Assembly: GCF_001742305.1 (NCBI RefSeq)
Contig: NZ_MJAT01000035.1
Span: forward strand, 124,001-188,000
DNA from: Desulfuribacillus stibiiarsenatis
Lineage (GTDB): Bacteria > Bacillota > Bacilli > Desulfuribacillales > Desulfuribacillaceae
DNA length: 64,000 bases
Direction of reading: 5' to 3'
Made by a program: the position numbers and the translations under genes. The notes beneath the pieces are model-generated. The model was not told where the DNA came from, did no database searches, and saw only the letters and a list, made by a program, of their open reading frames with translations. Below, piece by piece: positions 51,559 through 61,166 of the stretch. Within the stretch, counting starts at the first letter, position 1. Each line of letters starts with the position of its first letter.

Positions 51559-52617
51559 ATGCATGTGGTAGTTAAAAACTTACGAAAAAGCTTTGGCTCA
51601 TTTGAAGCATCAAAAGATGTCAGCTTTGGTATAGAGCAAGGAAAGCTTATTGGATTGCTTGGTCCAAGCGGTGGTGGAAAAACTACTATTTTACGTATGA
51701 TTGCTGGACTTGAGCAACCAGATTCAGGAGATGTATTGCTTCATGGTAGAGTCGTTAACGACCAACCACCACAGGAGCGCGGCATTGGTTTTGTTTTCCA
51801 AAATTATGCACTGTTTCGTCACATGACGGTATTCGATAATATAGCATTTGGTTTACAAGTACAGAAGAGACCTAAACAGGAGATTAAAAATCGAGTGATG
51901 GAATTGATAGAATTGACTGGGCTAACGGGACTTGAGTCCAGATATCCTAACCAACTATCTGGTGGGCAAAGGCAGAGGGTAGCTTTTGCTAGGGCACTAG
52001 CGCCTGAACCACAACTATTATTATTAGATGAACCGTTTGCTGCCATCGATGCCAAGGTACGTAAGGAGTTACGCACTTGGCTGAAGGATATGATTCGTAG
52101 GCTTGGAATTACAAGTATCTTCGTCACTCACGATCAAGAAGAAGCAGTTGAAGTAGCAGATGAGATTATTATTATCAATCAAGGCCGTTTAGAGCAAATG
52201 GGTACACCAGTAGATATATATAAGAAACCAAAGAGTCCATTTGTTGCAGGATTCATTGGAGAGTCCAATATAGTTGACGATTTCAGTATATTGAAAGGGT
52301 TCTCTACAACATTAGCGAATGCAAAAGCGATTATTCGACCAGAATATGTAGAAGTGGGAACACGTAATGAGATCGCCTACCCATCTGCTGCAGAAACGGG
52401 AGTTGTGAAAGATATTATATTCCGTGGTAGCAGTTGGTTAATAGAAGTAGAAGTCGGTGCAATTTCACTTTATGCGTATCGGACATTAGAGCAGCCTTCC
52501 TTGCAAGAGGGTGAGTCAGTCTTAGTACTAGTTCATCGACTCTATCAATTTAATGAAAATCAATCGGAAATGATAGAAAACCAATTAAAAGCAGACCCAA
52601 TGCCAGTGTATATTTAG
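51559..52617 (+). CDS. cysA: Sulfate ABC transporter ATP-binding protein CysA
   Basis: 352 residues. Walker A GPSGGGKTT, Q loop FQNYALFRHMTVFDN, signature LSGGQRQR, Walker B LLLLDEPFAAIDAKVRKELR, H loop VTHDQEEAVEVAD, then a C-terminal TOBE-like domain (IIRPEYVEVG). The LFRHMTVFDN spelling is typical of CysA. It energises sulfate-type oxyanion import. AAAGGAGG precedes the ATG; the terminator hairpin overlaps its stop codon. Confidence 0.93.
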   Translation: MHVVVKNLRKSFGSFEASKDVSFGIEQGKLIGLLGPSGGGKTTILRMIAGLEQPDSGDVLLHGRVVNDQPPQERGIGFVFQNYALFRHMTVFDNIAFGLQVQKRPKQEIKNRVMELIELTGLTGLESRYPNQLSGGQRQRVAFARALAPEPQLLLLDEPFAAIDAKVRKELRTWLKDMIRRLGITSIFVTHDQEEAVEVADEIIIINQGRLEQMGTPVDIYKKPKSPFVAGFIGESNIVDDFSILKGFSTTLANAKAIIRPEYVEVGTRNEIAYPSAAETGVVKDIIFRGSSWLIEVEVGAISLYAYRTLEQPSLQEGESVLVLVHRLYQFNENQSEMIENQLKADPMPVYI

Positions 52618-52630
52618 CACTGGTTTTTTT
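52602..52630 (+). terminator. Terminator overlapping the cysA stop
   Basis: CCAGTG (52603-52608) pairs with CACTGG (52618-52623), followed by TTTTTTT. The TAG stop lies in the loop. Confidence 0.8.
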
Positions 52631-52780
52631 GTACCCATAAATAAATTTTATATGGCCAACTGCTAGCAAATTGATTGCATTGCTATTGCAACATTATGGA
52701 AAGGGATTATAATGAGTCTAAAGACCTGATACTTTTGTACCAAAGGATAAAGTAAAGGGTTGTTTTGGGGAGGAACAATA

Positions 52781-53231
52781 ATGGCACAACATTGAGAATA
52801 TTGTTTCTACTATGGCAAATATTTTTTTTATCTTGTCATATATAGCGTTATATCAATATCAAATACAAGGGAAGATTCAAATATTAACGCATCAAACTTT
52901 TCTCGGTAGTATATCAGTAATTACAATACTAGCATGCATGTCAGTTCCTATTGAAATAGATAAAGGGATGATTTTCGATTTTCGATATATACCATTTACC
53001 ATTGGTGTATTATATGGTGGTTGGAGGACTGCTATAGTATTGTTCTTTACAATTCTCGCATATCGTTTTTATATAGGGGGAGTAGGAGTATATTTAACTT
53101 TAATTGGTACGTCACTTGGACTTACTATGTTGTTAGTGTTTTTAAATTCAAGAGATATCACAAAGAAAAAGAACATAGAATTTCATAGCCTTATTATATC
53201 GTTAAAGTACCCAGTATTAATTAAAAATTGA
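52781..53231 (+). pseudogene. Frameshifted, truncated sensor-kinase remnant (5TM membrane domain)
   Basis: A perfect start (GGGGAGG, ATG 52781) runs only four codons to TGA. The +1-shifted frame then continues as NIENIVSTMANIFFILS and gives about 140 residues with five membrane helices (FDFRYIPFTIGVLYGGWRTAIV, YRFYIGGVGVYLTLIGTSL) that align with the N-terminal membrane domain of the intact kinase at 53393 (LDLRYVPFVIGSLYGGRQTAFI, YRYLLGGEGFYLAIITSVL). The kinase domains are missing. It looks like a decayed tandem duplicate; an internal start at ATG 52812 could still give a short membrane protein. Confidence 0.7.
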
Positions 53232-53392
53232 AGAAATTTCATAATAGTTCCCTTGGTTGACAAATGCCCTATTGGCAAATATATGAAATCATAATACAAT
53301 ATTACTAGGTTGATGTAACGATATAAAAATATAGAGATATGGAAAAAAGTAAGATCATAGCTGCTAAAAGTACACCTTTAGGGAGATGAAAT

Positions 53393-54664
53393 ATGAACTT
53401 GCAGATGGAAAACTTTATTGCCATTCTCATAAACGTTTTAAGTGTTTCTGTGTATCTTTTTATAATTCAGTCGCTTACTATAAAAGGGAAGCATAATAGT
53501 TGGTATGACTTTATTGTTGCGAGTATTTCTACCATGGTTATCTTATTATGTATGTCATTTTCGGTAGATATACTATATGGGTATCGATTAGATTTACGTT
53601 ATGTCCCTTTTGTTATTGGTTCTCTATATGGCGGTAGGCAAACCGCATTTATATTATTCATTCTTATTATCGCGTATCGATATTTATTAGGTGGGGAAGG
53701 ATTTTATTTAGCTATTATTACTAGTGTGTTAACGTTAGTGTTTGTTTTATTCTATCTAACTTATATTCATGAACAAGGTGAAAAGACAAAGTTAAAGGCG
53801 TTTAGAATTGCTAGAATAGTGTTTTTTTGTTGCCTGTTGTTAGTTATTATCAGCTTTTCTTTTTCTCAAAATTATTTTGACGTATCCTTTATGACGTTCT
53901 TAATACTTTTTGTGGCAATAGAAATTTTAGCGATATCTACATCTATTTATTATTTAGAAAAGACGAAAATGGATATAGAGCTAGCGAACGAGCACATGAA
54001 ATTGGAAAAGTTAAGTTCGGTCAGCGATATAGCCGCTAGTATATCGCATGAAATAAAAAACCCACTGACAGTAACGAGGGGTTTCTTGCAGTTACTACAA
54101 AACACGAAATTATCAGACGAAAAACGTACCACATACATAGATTTATCACTGGCAGAGTTAGATCGAGCTGTAGCGATTATTAATGATTACTTAGCTTTTG
54201 CAAAACCATCAAAAGATAATATAGAAATACTAGAGTTAAATGAACAGATAAAATATATTTTGTCTGTTGTTTCACCATTTGCAATGTTACATGATGTCCA
54301 GATAAAATTTAGTCAAACCGGAAATATTCACATTAAAGGAGAAAAGCAGAAGCTACATCAAGCTCTATTAAATATTATAAAAAATGGAATAGAGTCTATA
54401 AAGAGCGGTGGACATGTAGCAATTAAATTAGAGGAAATAAATAATTTTGCAAAGGTGATGATTGAAGATACGGGATGCGGGATGAGCAAAGAACAAATCG
54501 AACGCTTAGGGATTCCTTATAATTCAACTAAAGAAAAAGGAACGGGGCTAGGGTTGATGGTTGTTTTTAATATTATAAAGGCTATGAAAGGAACTGTCGA
54601 TGTAGATAGTAAGATTGGCAAAGGAACTAAATTCGTCATTATGCTGCCTAAAAATACGATATGA
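53393..54664 (+). CDS. Sensor histidine kinase with LytS-like 5TM domain (sporulation-kinase-like)
   Basis: 423 residues. Six or so N-terminal helices form a 5TMR-LYT-type membrane domain (LRYVPFVIGSLYGG, LLGGEGFYLAIIT) with no sizeable outer loop. HisKA follows with the phospho-acceptor in ASISHEIKNPLTVTRGFLQLL, the spelling seen in Bacillus sporulation/KinB-type kinases, then the ATPase domain (NIIKNGIESI, EDTGCGMS, GTGLGLMVVFNIIK). No regulator gene is adjacent, as is common for sporulation kinases. GGGAGATG precedes the ATG. The remnant just upstream is its paralogue. Confidence 0.9.
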   Translation: MNLQMENFIAILINVLSVSVYLFIIQSLTIKGKHNSWYDFIVASISTMVILLCMSFSVDILYGYRLDLRYVPFVIGSLYGGRQTAFILFILIIAYRYLLGGEGFYLAIITSVLTLVFVLFYLTYIHEQGEKTKLKAFRIARIVFFCCLLLVIISFSFSQNYFDVSFMTFLILFVAIEILAISTSIYYLEKTKMDIELANEHMKLEKLSSVSDIAASISHEIKNPLTVTRGFLQLLQNTKLSDEKRTTYIDLSLAELDRAVAIINDYLAFAKPSKDNIEILELNEQIKYILSVVSPFAMLHDVQIKFSQTGNIHIKGEKQKLHQALLNIIKNGIESIKSGGHVAIKLEEINNFAKVMIEDTGCGMSKEQIERLGIPYNSTKEKGTGLGLMVVFNIIKAMKGTVDVDSKIGKGTKFVIMLPKNTI

Positions 54665-54711
54665 TGGCTGTCTTTCAAAAGTTCACATAATTCATTCTAG
54701 ATACAAGTATA

Positions 54712-54740
54712 CCTATACAACGTGATTGTATAGGCTTTTT
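54712..54740 (+). terminator. Terminator after the sensor kinase
   Basis: CCTATACAA (54712-54720) pairs perfectly with TTGTATAGG (54726-54734), then CTTTTT. Confidence 0.88.
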
Positions 54741-54813
54741 AATTTCTCAAAGAATGCTGAAAAGGTATTCTAGAAAATATATATAATTAATAAAAATGAA
54801 GGAGGCGATCACA

Positions 54814-55548
54814 TTGAATATATGTATGGCACATCGCGGTTGGTCGAGCATAGCACCGGAGAATACGATGGCCGCCATCGAGTTGGCTGTGAACGACACG
54901 CGGATTCAGGCAGTAGAGATAGACGTTCATTTAACTAAAGACAACATCCCTGTAGTGATTCATGATTATACATTGAATCGAACAACCAATGGTAAAGGCT
55001 TTGTTAAACAATACACATATGACGAAATACGATATCTAGACGCAGGCAGTTGGTTTTCGGAAGAGTTCAGAGGGCAGCGGATTCCGACATTAGAGGAAGT
55101 GCTACTTTTAGTACGGGGCAGATGCCATCTAAATATTGAAATCAAATCACTTGCACCTGACTATCGGCAAATTGAGCAGCCAATCATTTCTTTAATTGAT
55201 CGATATCGAATGAGTGACGAGGTCATGATTACATCCTTCAATCATGAATTGATTCGGTATATCAATTTAAGCCAGAGAAATCGAGTTACCACAGGGATTA
55301 TTGTAGCAGGCAGGCCACTTTTGTTACCGGCGCAGCTCATTCGTTCAAGGGCTAATGTATTATCGATGGAATATCCATTCATTACGAAAGAAATGGTCGA
55401 TGCTCTGTTATCGAGAAATTATCAGGTAGTAGCATGGACGGTAGATGACCCAGAAGATATAGCTTCGCTGATGCAAATGAGTCCGGGGGTTCAGATTTGC
55501 ACAAACTGCCCGCAAAATATGTTTCCGTTTATGAATCGGATGGAATAA
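54814..55548 (+). CDS. Glycerophosphodiester phosphodiesterase
   Basis: 244 residues from TTG 54814, 8 nt after GGAGG; ATG 54796 lies before that site. GDPD motifs: MAHRGWSSIAPENTMAAIELA, VEIDVHLTKDNIPVVIHDYTLNRTTNGKG, LNIEIKSL and VVAWTVDDPEDI. The catalytic His pair (HRG and HDYTLNRTT) and metal Glu/Asp (EIDVH) are present. It has no signal, so it cleaves glycerophosphodiesters to glycerol-3-phosphate and an alcohol in the cytosol, as in UgpQ. Monocistronic by its flanks. Confidence 0.93.
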   Translation: MNICMAHRGWSSIAPENTMAAIELAVNDTRIQAVEIDVHLTKDNIPVVIHDYTLNRTTNGKGFVKQYTYDEIRYLDAGSWFSEEFRGQRIPTLEEVLLLVRGRCHLNIEIKSLAPDYRQIEQPIISLIDRYRMSDEVMITSFNHELIRYINLSQRNRVTTGIIVAGRPLLLPAQLIRSRANVLSMEYPFITKEMVDALLSRNYQVVAWTVDDPEDIASLMQMSPGVQICTNCPQNMFPFMNRME

Positions 55549-55674
55549 TACACCTTTCTCTACGATTCTTATGAAAATGTTCACTAATACAAGCAATAAG
55601 AGCCCAACTTTGGCATAGCATATGATAAGCTCCACAAATACAAAAGGAGTAATTAGTGCTTGGAGGTTTTTCTT

Positions 55675-57525
55675 ATGTGTGGTATCGCAGGTTGGGTCAA
55701 CTGGGAAGTTGATCTTACAGAATATATAGATGTAGTAGAAGTCATGGGGCAGACGTTAATTCCCCGTGGGCCAGATGCAAAAGGCACTTGGGTATCGCCA
55801 AATGCGGTATTCGCCCATCGAAGACTGGTGGTTGTCGACCCTGCTGGGGGGTTGCAGCCTATGACCAAAGATTATGAGGGTGAAGAGTTTGTCCTCGTAT
55901 ACAATGGTGAGCTTTACAATGCGGACGACTTAAGAAATGTTCTGCAAAATAAAGGCCACAAATTCCGCTCGCATTCTGATACGGAGGTATTACTGACTTC
56001 ATATATTGAGTGGGGACCGAAGTGCGTTGACTATTTAAATGGGATTTTTGCTTTTTCCGTTTGGCGGGAGCGTGATCAATCGCTGTTCTTGGCTCGTGAC
56101 CGATTAGGGGTAAAACCACTGTTCTATACACAGGCTGGAAATTCCTTCGTGTTTGCCTCCGAACTGAAGTCCATCTTATCGCACCCAGCGGTAGAACCAA
56201 TTATAGACCAAGTGGGCTTATCAGAGATTTTGACAATGGGGCCTGCACGCACACCAGGGGTTGGTATTTTCAAAAACGTGTTTGAACTAAAGCCCGGTCA
56301 CTTTATGCAGTTGAATAGAGAAGGAGTAAAACAGACACAATATTGGTCTCTAAAAAGCAGACCACATGAAGAGGATTTTGCTGGAACGGTAACAAAGGTA
56401 AAAAACATTTTCGAGGATGCCGTGCAACGTCAGCTAGTTTCAGATGTGCCGTTATGTACATTATTGTCGGGAGGGCTTGACTCAAGTGCAATTACTGCCT
56501 ACGCGCACCATGCAAGTGTAGCAAAAGGCATGGGTCCATTGCATACATTCTCCGTCGATTATGTAGATAATGATAAGAACTTCAAGCCCAATGAATTTCA
56601 ACCAAACACCGATGAATACTACATTAAGCGCGTAACAGAGTTTTTGGGGAGTGTATCTCATACCATCAAATTGAAGAATGAGAACCTCATTGAGTCCCTA
56701 CAGAAAGCGGCCATTGCCCGGGACCTTCCAGGTATGGCTGATATCGATGGCTCACTCATGTTGTTCAGTCATGAAATTAAAAAGCATGCAACGGTAGCGC
56801 TCTCTGGGGAGTGTGCAGATGAAGTGTTCGGCGGGTATCCATGGTTTAGAAACTTAGATCAACAACAGCCGAATATGTTCCCGTGGGTAAGAAACCTAAC
56901 GGACCGTATGGCTTTATATAATGATGATATTACAAACACCATCAAACCGCATGAATACATGGCAAATCGTTATCAAGAAGCCATGGATGAAGTGCCGCGA
57001 TTACAAGGTGAAACAGGGAATAATGAACGAATGCGCGAAATGTTCTACATTAACTTAACTCGCTGGATGCCAACACTTCTCGACCGCAAGGATCGCATGA
57101 GTATGGCAGAAGGACTAGAGATTCGTGTGCCATTCTGTGACCACCGTTTAGTAGAATATTTATGGAATGTGCCTTGGGAAATGAAATATCATAATAAAAT
57201 TGAAAAAGGATTACTGCGAAAAGCACTTGAGGGAGTTCTCCCAGACGATGTGCTATATCGGAAAAAGAGTCCATACCCCAAAACCCATGACCCAGCGTAT
57301 CTGATAGCAATGAAAGACTGGGTCAGTGATATCATACACAATCCAAGTTCGCCAATCTTACCGTTTATTAATAAGAAAAAAGTAGAAAGTCTATTAGATA
57401 ATGTTACCCCTGAATCCAATATGCCTTGGTTTGGTCAATTGATGAATTTGCCACAATTCTTAGCATACCTCGGGCAATTAGATACTTGGATGAGAGAGTA
57501 TAAGGTACAGATTAAATTAAAGTAA
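55675..57525 (+). CDS. asnB: Glutamine-hydrolysing asparagine synthetase
   Basis: 616 residues from ATG 55675; the required N-terminal nucleophile is Cys2 (MCGIAGW), which fixes the start, and GGAGG precedes it. N-terminal glutaminase domain (RGPDAKG, VYNGELYN, SHSDTEVLL), C-terminal synthetase domain with the pyrophosphate loop LLSGGLDSSAI and ALSGECADEVFGGYPW. It makes asparagine from aspartate, glutamine and ATP in the cytosol. Length and motifs are standard for AsnB-type enzymes of Bacillota. A long hairpin terminator follows. Confidence 0.95.
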   Translation: MCGIAGWVNWEVDLTEYIDVVEVMGQTLIPRGPDAKGTWVSPNAVFAHRRLVVVDPAGGLQPMTKDYEGEEFVLVYNGELYNADDLRNVLQNKGHKFRSHSDTEVLLTSYIEWGPKCVDYLNGIFAFSVWRERDQSLFLARDRLGVKPLFYTQAGNSFVFASELKSILSHPAVEPIIDQVGLSEILTMGPARTPGVGIFKNVFELKPGHFMQLNREGVKQTQYWSLKSRPHEEDFAGTVTKVKNIFEDAVQRQLVSDVPLCTLLSGGLDSSAITAYAHHASVAKGMGPLHTFSVDYVDNDKNFKPNEFQPNTDEYYIKRVTEFLGSVSHTIKLKNENLIESLQKAAIARDLPGMADIDGSLMLFSHEIKKHATVALSGECADEVFGGYPWFRNLDQQQPNMFPWVRNLTDRMALYNDDITNTIKPHEYMANRYQEAMDEVPRLQGETGNNERMREMFYINLTRWMPTLLDRKDRMSMAEGLEIRVPFCDHRLVEYLWNVPWEMKYHNKIEKGLLRKALEGVLPDDVLYRKKSPYPKTHDPAYLIAMKDWVSDIIHNPSSPILPFINKKKVESLLDNVTPESNMPWFGQLMNLPQFLAYLGQLDTWMREYKVQIKLK

Positions 57526-57869
57526 AAAACAGAAAAATACAGCGACAAAAATGAAGTTGTAGTTATTTGACTACGTCTTAAAATTTGTATGCTGTATTTT
57601 TCATTGTCGACCTTATCCTAAAAACTTCTAAAGGAATTATTCTAAGTATTGGCAGGTTTAGTATGCGTTATGTGCATTGTTGTGATAAAAATAATGCATT
57701 TTACTTATGGTTTAATCAATCTTACAATTAGACTAGTGATATCAGTTAACTCGCTTTACTAATGGTTGCAAAAGAGAAGGAATCAAAATTTAAAAGTTAT
57801 TTGTTTTGATTTAGTTAAATGGCTAAGCAGTTGGTTATTAAATTGGAGAAGTTGAAAAGCAGGTGTAAC
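57526..57869. other. Gap between asnB and the MFS transporter gene
   Basis: It holds the asnB terminator (57532-57602) and, near the MFS gene, an inverted repeat AATCAAAA (57781-57788) with TTTTGATT (57804-57811). I see no convincing promoter and no gene. Confidence 0.6.
57532..57602. terminator. Long-stem terminator after asnB
   Basis: GAAAAATACAGC (57532-57543) pairs perfectly with GCTGTATTTTTC (57591-57602); an inner GTAGT/ACTAC stem closes the top. Symmetric A and T runs make it usable in both directions. Confidence 0.8.
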
Positions 57870-59135
57870 ATGACTAATATTGCCTATGATATGGCGAAAA
57901 ACTACATAGATTCTCCAGAAAAACGAAAAAAATTATACAAACGTACATTAATCGCTGTTAGTATTTCTCAAGTATTTGGAGGGGCGGGGTTGGCAGCTGG
58001 TATTACTGTAGGGGCTCTTCTTGCCCAACAAATGATGGGAACTACTGCGTTTGCTGGGTTACCTGTTGCTTTGTTTACTCTAGGTTCAGCAGGCGCTGCG
58101 TATATAGTGGGAAAGCTCTCACATAGGTACGGCAGAACAATAGGTCTGACAGTTGGTTTTATAGCAGGCGGCTTAGGGGCGCTGGGTGTTGTGCTTGCGA
58201 CTATAAATAATAGTATTATACTTTTATTTCTTTCCCTGCTAATATATGGTGCGGGCACTGCGACAAACCTACAAGCTCGTTATGCAGGTACGGATTTAGC
58301 AGAAAAGAAACAAATAGGTACGGCAATCAGTATAGCGATGGTATCAGCTACCTTAGGAGCATTTGCAGGTCCTAGCTTAGTCGGGGTAATGGGGGAATTT
58401 GCGAAATCAATTGGTATTCCTGAACTTGCAGGTGCTTTTATATTATCAGGAGCTGCCTTTTTTCTAGCGGGTCTGGTAATTTTCCTTATGCTTCGTCCGG
58501 ATCCATATTTAATCAGAAAAACACTGAAAGATAATAATCTTCAGAATGAGCAACCTTCAGAAGAGACTCCACAAGTAAATAATAAAAACGGTATTGTTGT
58601 AGGAGCAACAATTATGGTAGTTACTCAAATGATTATGATTGCCATAATGACAATGACACCTGTGCATATGGAGCTCCATGGACATGGATTAAATGAGATA
58701 GGACTAGTTATTGGAATACATATAGGGTCGATGTATTTGCCTTCACTAATTACAGGTATCCTCGTTGATAAGCTTGGCCGAATGATTATGGCAATAGCTT
58801 CAGGAATTACTTTGCTTTTTGCAGGTCTATTAGCAGCTATTACACCAGGTGATACATTGATTACCTTAATCATAGCTCTTTCATTACTTGGTATAGGGTG
58901 GAATATTGGGCTAATTAGTGGTACAGCATTAATCGTTGACTCAACAGTTCCTTCCAAACGTGCCAAAACTCAAGGTGAAGTGGATGTGCTTATTGCTTTG
59001 TCAGGAGCAACGGGTGGTGCTATATCTGGTATGATAGTTGCCGGTTCAAGTTACACAATACTATCAATTGCTGGTGGGATTTTGTCTTTGGTTCTTATTG
59101 CAGTCATAGTGTGGTCGCGTCGCTATGCAGATTAG
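57870..59135 (+). CDS. Major facilitator superfamily transporter
   Basis: 421 residues from ATG 57870 (AGGTG 5 nt upstream); ATG 57819 would add 17 residues without a ribosome site. Twelve membrane helices in two halves, with the MFS loop motif GKLSHRYGRTIGLTVG between helices 2 and 3, and VDKLGRMIMAIASG in the second half. YGAGTATNLQARYAGTDLA and GWNIGLISGTALIVDSTVPSKRAKTQGEVD resemble MFS proteins of Bacillus common in genome annotations. Substrate unknown. It stands 81 bases before a membrane selenoprotein gene and may be co-transcribed with it. Confidence 0.88.
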   Translation: MTNIAYDMAKNYIDSPEKRKKLYKRTLIAVSISQVFGGAGLAAGITVGALLAQQMMGTTAFAGLPVALFTLGSAGAAYIVGKLSHRYGRTIGLTVGFIAGGLGALGVVLATINNSIILLFLSLLIYGAGTATNLQARYAGTDLAEKKQIGTAISIAMVSATLGAFAGPSLVGVMGEFAKSIGIPELAGAFILSGAAFFLAGLVIFLMLRPDPYLIRKTLKDNNLQNEQPSEETPQVNNKNGIVVGATIMVVTQMIMIAIMTMTPVHMELHGHGLNEIGLVIGIHIGSMYLPSLITGILVDKLGRMIMAIASGITLLFAGLLAAITPGDTLITLIIALSLLGIGWNIGLISGTALIVDSTVPSKRAKTQGEVDVLIALSGATGGAISGMIVAGSSYTILSIAGGILSLVLIAVIVWSRRYAD

Positions 59136-59216
59136 CACTCATTAAGGACAAATGTATAGAAAAATATGTAGATGTAATAGGGAATAACAAAGTATTCGTT
59201 AGGAGGAAAAGATAGA

Positions 59217-60380
59217 GTGAAATTTACATTTACACCAATCAAGTTTCAATCTGCTTTAGCAGCAGGAGGGATATCCCTCATGGCTTTTAACTATCTGCAA
59301 ATGGTATTGCCCCATGAAGGCGGACTCGTTAATATAATCAACATCGAGTGGGGGGAATACAGTTTAGCACAAACGAGCTTATACCTATTTTTATTTGTTG
59401 TGATGGGAATTTTCTCTGCGATGCATTTTGTTGGAACTGTTTTTCTTGTGTTTGGATTTATAAAGTGGCTCATAAGAAAAAATCAGCTTCAGAGTTTTTT
59501 ACAAGACCCAAAGACAAATATTACGATATTTATTCCTTTTGCTTCGCTGTCTATGTCTACTAATGTTTTATGGGGTCCTTCAGGATTTTTTGTTCCAAAT
59601 TTTTCAGTACAACCATGGATGCTACCAAGCTTAATTTTGTTTGTTTTTCTATGGTTTCCGCTATTAATTTTGGAGTATAAAGTTGCTAAAGTGTTAATGG
59701 CAAAATCAACAAATTTGAAGCAGTTAAACTTTGTCTGGTTACTGGATGTCTTTGCATTTGGACTGGTAAGTTTGACTGGAACGGGCATAGCATCGATGGC
59801 TGATAATTCTAATATTGCAACAATAGCTGCCATTGGGTCGGTGATCTTAATGGTTGTTGGTCTAGCTTTGTTAGTTGCAAAACTGGGATATCTATTCTAT
59901 CTACATGTAAAGGTCCCCAAATTGCCAAACAAACCTATTATGCCAGCATATTTTCTCGTTGTCCCTATCACGTGTCTATTTGGAATTAGTTTCTACAGGC
60001 TACTATTGTTCATGGAAGGAACCTATGGGTTTAACGCTTCCGGAGCAGCGTTAGTGTTAATCAACGCATCCTATATATTGGCTATTAGTTGGGTACTGTA
60101 TGTTATCTATATACTTTTTGATTATTTAAGAAAAGATTTTATAAAGGCGGATTATTCCCCTACTCAATGGGGAATCGTTTGAGCTTTGGTTGGCTCCCAG
60201 GTTCTGGGGGTTTATGTACAAGGTTTTTATTTTGCAGGAGTTGTACTTTCAAGCATTAACCTTGTAAGTATTATTTTGGCAATGATTGTCTACTTTATGA
60301 TTTTTGTTAAATTTCATCGAGCTAATAAAAAAGAATTAGAAATCGTAACGACTAACTCGAGCAGTACTATTGCAAATTAG
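59217..60380 (+). CDS. TDT/TehA-like membrane selenoprotein with in-frame UGA (TsoY-like)
   Basis: Read through TGA 60180-60182, the frame is 387 residues ending at TAG 60378-60380. About ten membrane helices; the SLAC1/TehA-like (TDT) layout is seen in FVVMGIFSAMHFVGTVFLVFGF, LSMSTNVLWGPSGFFVP and LLDVFAFGLVSLTGTGIASM. The UGA (residue 322) lies in SPTQWGIV-U-ALVGSQVLGVYVQG; the ~65 residues after it keep the same frame and form two more helices plus a charged tail, which an ordinary stop would not explain. A 9-bp stem-loop follows at 18 nt. It matches what I recall of the TsoY (seleno)protein family; transport substrate unknown. AGGAGGAA precedes the GTG start. Confidence 0.87.
60180..60222 (+). 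promoter_or_regulatory. Candidate bacterial SECIS element for UGA 322
   Basis: After the UGA, 9 nt lead to the stem GGCTCCCAG (60192-60200), loop GTT (60201-60203), CTGGGGGTT (60204-60212). Five central Watson-Crick pairs (CCCAG/CTGGG), one more C-G and three G-U wobbles make nine pairs. The triloop starts with G and begins 18 nt after the UGA, as bacterial SECIS elements do. Confidence 0.8.
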
Positions 60381-60423
60381 CGTAAGAGTTGAAAACAAGC
60401 CAGTTATAAGGGGAGGAACAAAC

Positions 60424-60996
60424 ATGAATGCTTTAGAAAAGGGTTATGCACAAACAATTCGAGAGTATTGTTTGCAAAGCAAAGAAAAGAATCCAGTGAT
60501 ACTAGCGAATGAAATAATGGGAATAGAGGGTTTCCCTGTTGCGGGGCAGGCGCATCATCCTCTGATTGCTGCCAGCTTATTAACAGCGTATGCAAATGCA
60601 TTGAACGAAAAAGTGGATGAACATAAGTTAGATGCCGTAATCAAACGATCCGATTCTTTACCAGCGGGATTTTGCGCGGGATTTGGATCTGATGCAGCTA
60701 TTATATCGCTCGGTATTACAGTGAGTGTCATATTGGGAAATACTGTTGATGAAGGATCAAGCGTAGGTCGCACTATATCGCATACATTAACAGGAATGGG
60801 GATGCTGGCGATTGCCAATAACAGTGGAGCTCGATGCTGTAAAAGAAGCACATTTACTGCTTTGACGTTAGCGGCTAATTATTTACCAGCAACATTAGGT
60901 GTTACTTTCCCCAAACTAGAAGAAGCCACGTTTAGATGTCAGTTTTTTGAAATGAATAAAATGTGCAATAAGAAATATTGTAAGTATTATCCATAA
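60424..60996 (+). CDS. DUF5714 cysteine-rich protein
   Basis: 190 residues from ATG 60424, 7 nt after GGGGAGG; upstream ATG 60370 overlaps the selenoprotein end. It has the DUF5714 pattern: MGIEGFPVAGQAHHPLIAASLLTAYAN, SLPAGFCAGFGSDAAIISLGITVSVILGNT, NNSGARCCKRSTFTALTLAANYL and a C-terminal CQFFEMNKMCNKKYCKYYP. Eight cysteines, including a CC pair and a C-terminal cluster, suggest metal or redox chemistry. No signal peptide. It directly follows the membrane selenoprotein gene, so the two probably act together. Reaction unknown. Confidence 0.8.
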   Translation: MNALEKGYAQTIREYCLQSKEKNPVILANEIMGIEGFPVAGQAHHPLIAASLLTAYANALNEKVDEHKLDAVIKRSDSLPAGFCAGFGSDAAIISLGITVSVILGNTVDEGSSVGRTISHTLTGMGMLAIANNSGARCCKRSTFTALTLAANYLPATLGVTFPKLEEATFRCQFFEMNKMCNKKYCKYYP

Positions 60997-61020
60997 CAAA
61001 CAAATAGAAGAAAAGCGTAT

Positions 61021-61063
61021 AAATACATCCTTATAAATAGATAAAAAGGATGTATTTTTATTT
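61021..61063 (+). terminator. Terminator after the DUF5714 gene
   Basis: AAATACATCC (61021-61030) pairs perfectly with GGATGTATTT (61048-61057), followed by TTATTTATT. Confidence 0.85.
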
Positions 61064-61166
61064 ATTCTACTTTCTTATGGCAGCCTTCTAAATGTATGTA
61101 TTTACAATAGATAAGGTACAGACTTTTTTAAAATGTGTTATACTAATTGTTAAGAAGGTGATGATT

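Noticed and set aside
52781-52795. UGA in the four-codon ORF as a possible third selenocysteine
   Set aside because: The downstream homology is in a different frame, so this is a frameshift, not a recoded UGA.
60186-60380. Separate 64-residue membrane protein
   Set aside because: It is in frame with the upstream gene across a TGA and has no ribosome site or ATG of its own; it is the C-terminus of the selenoprotein.
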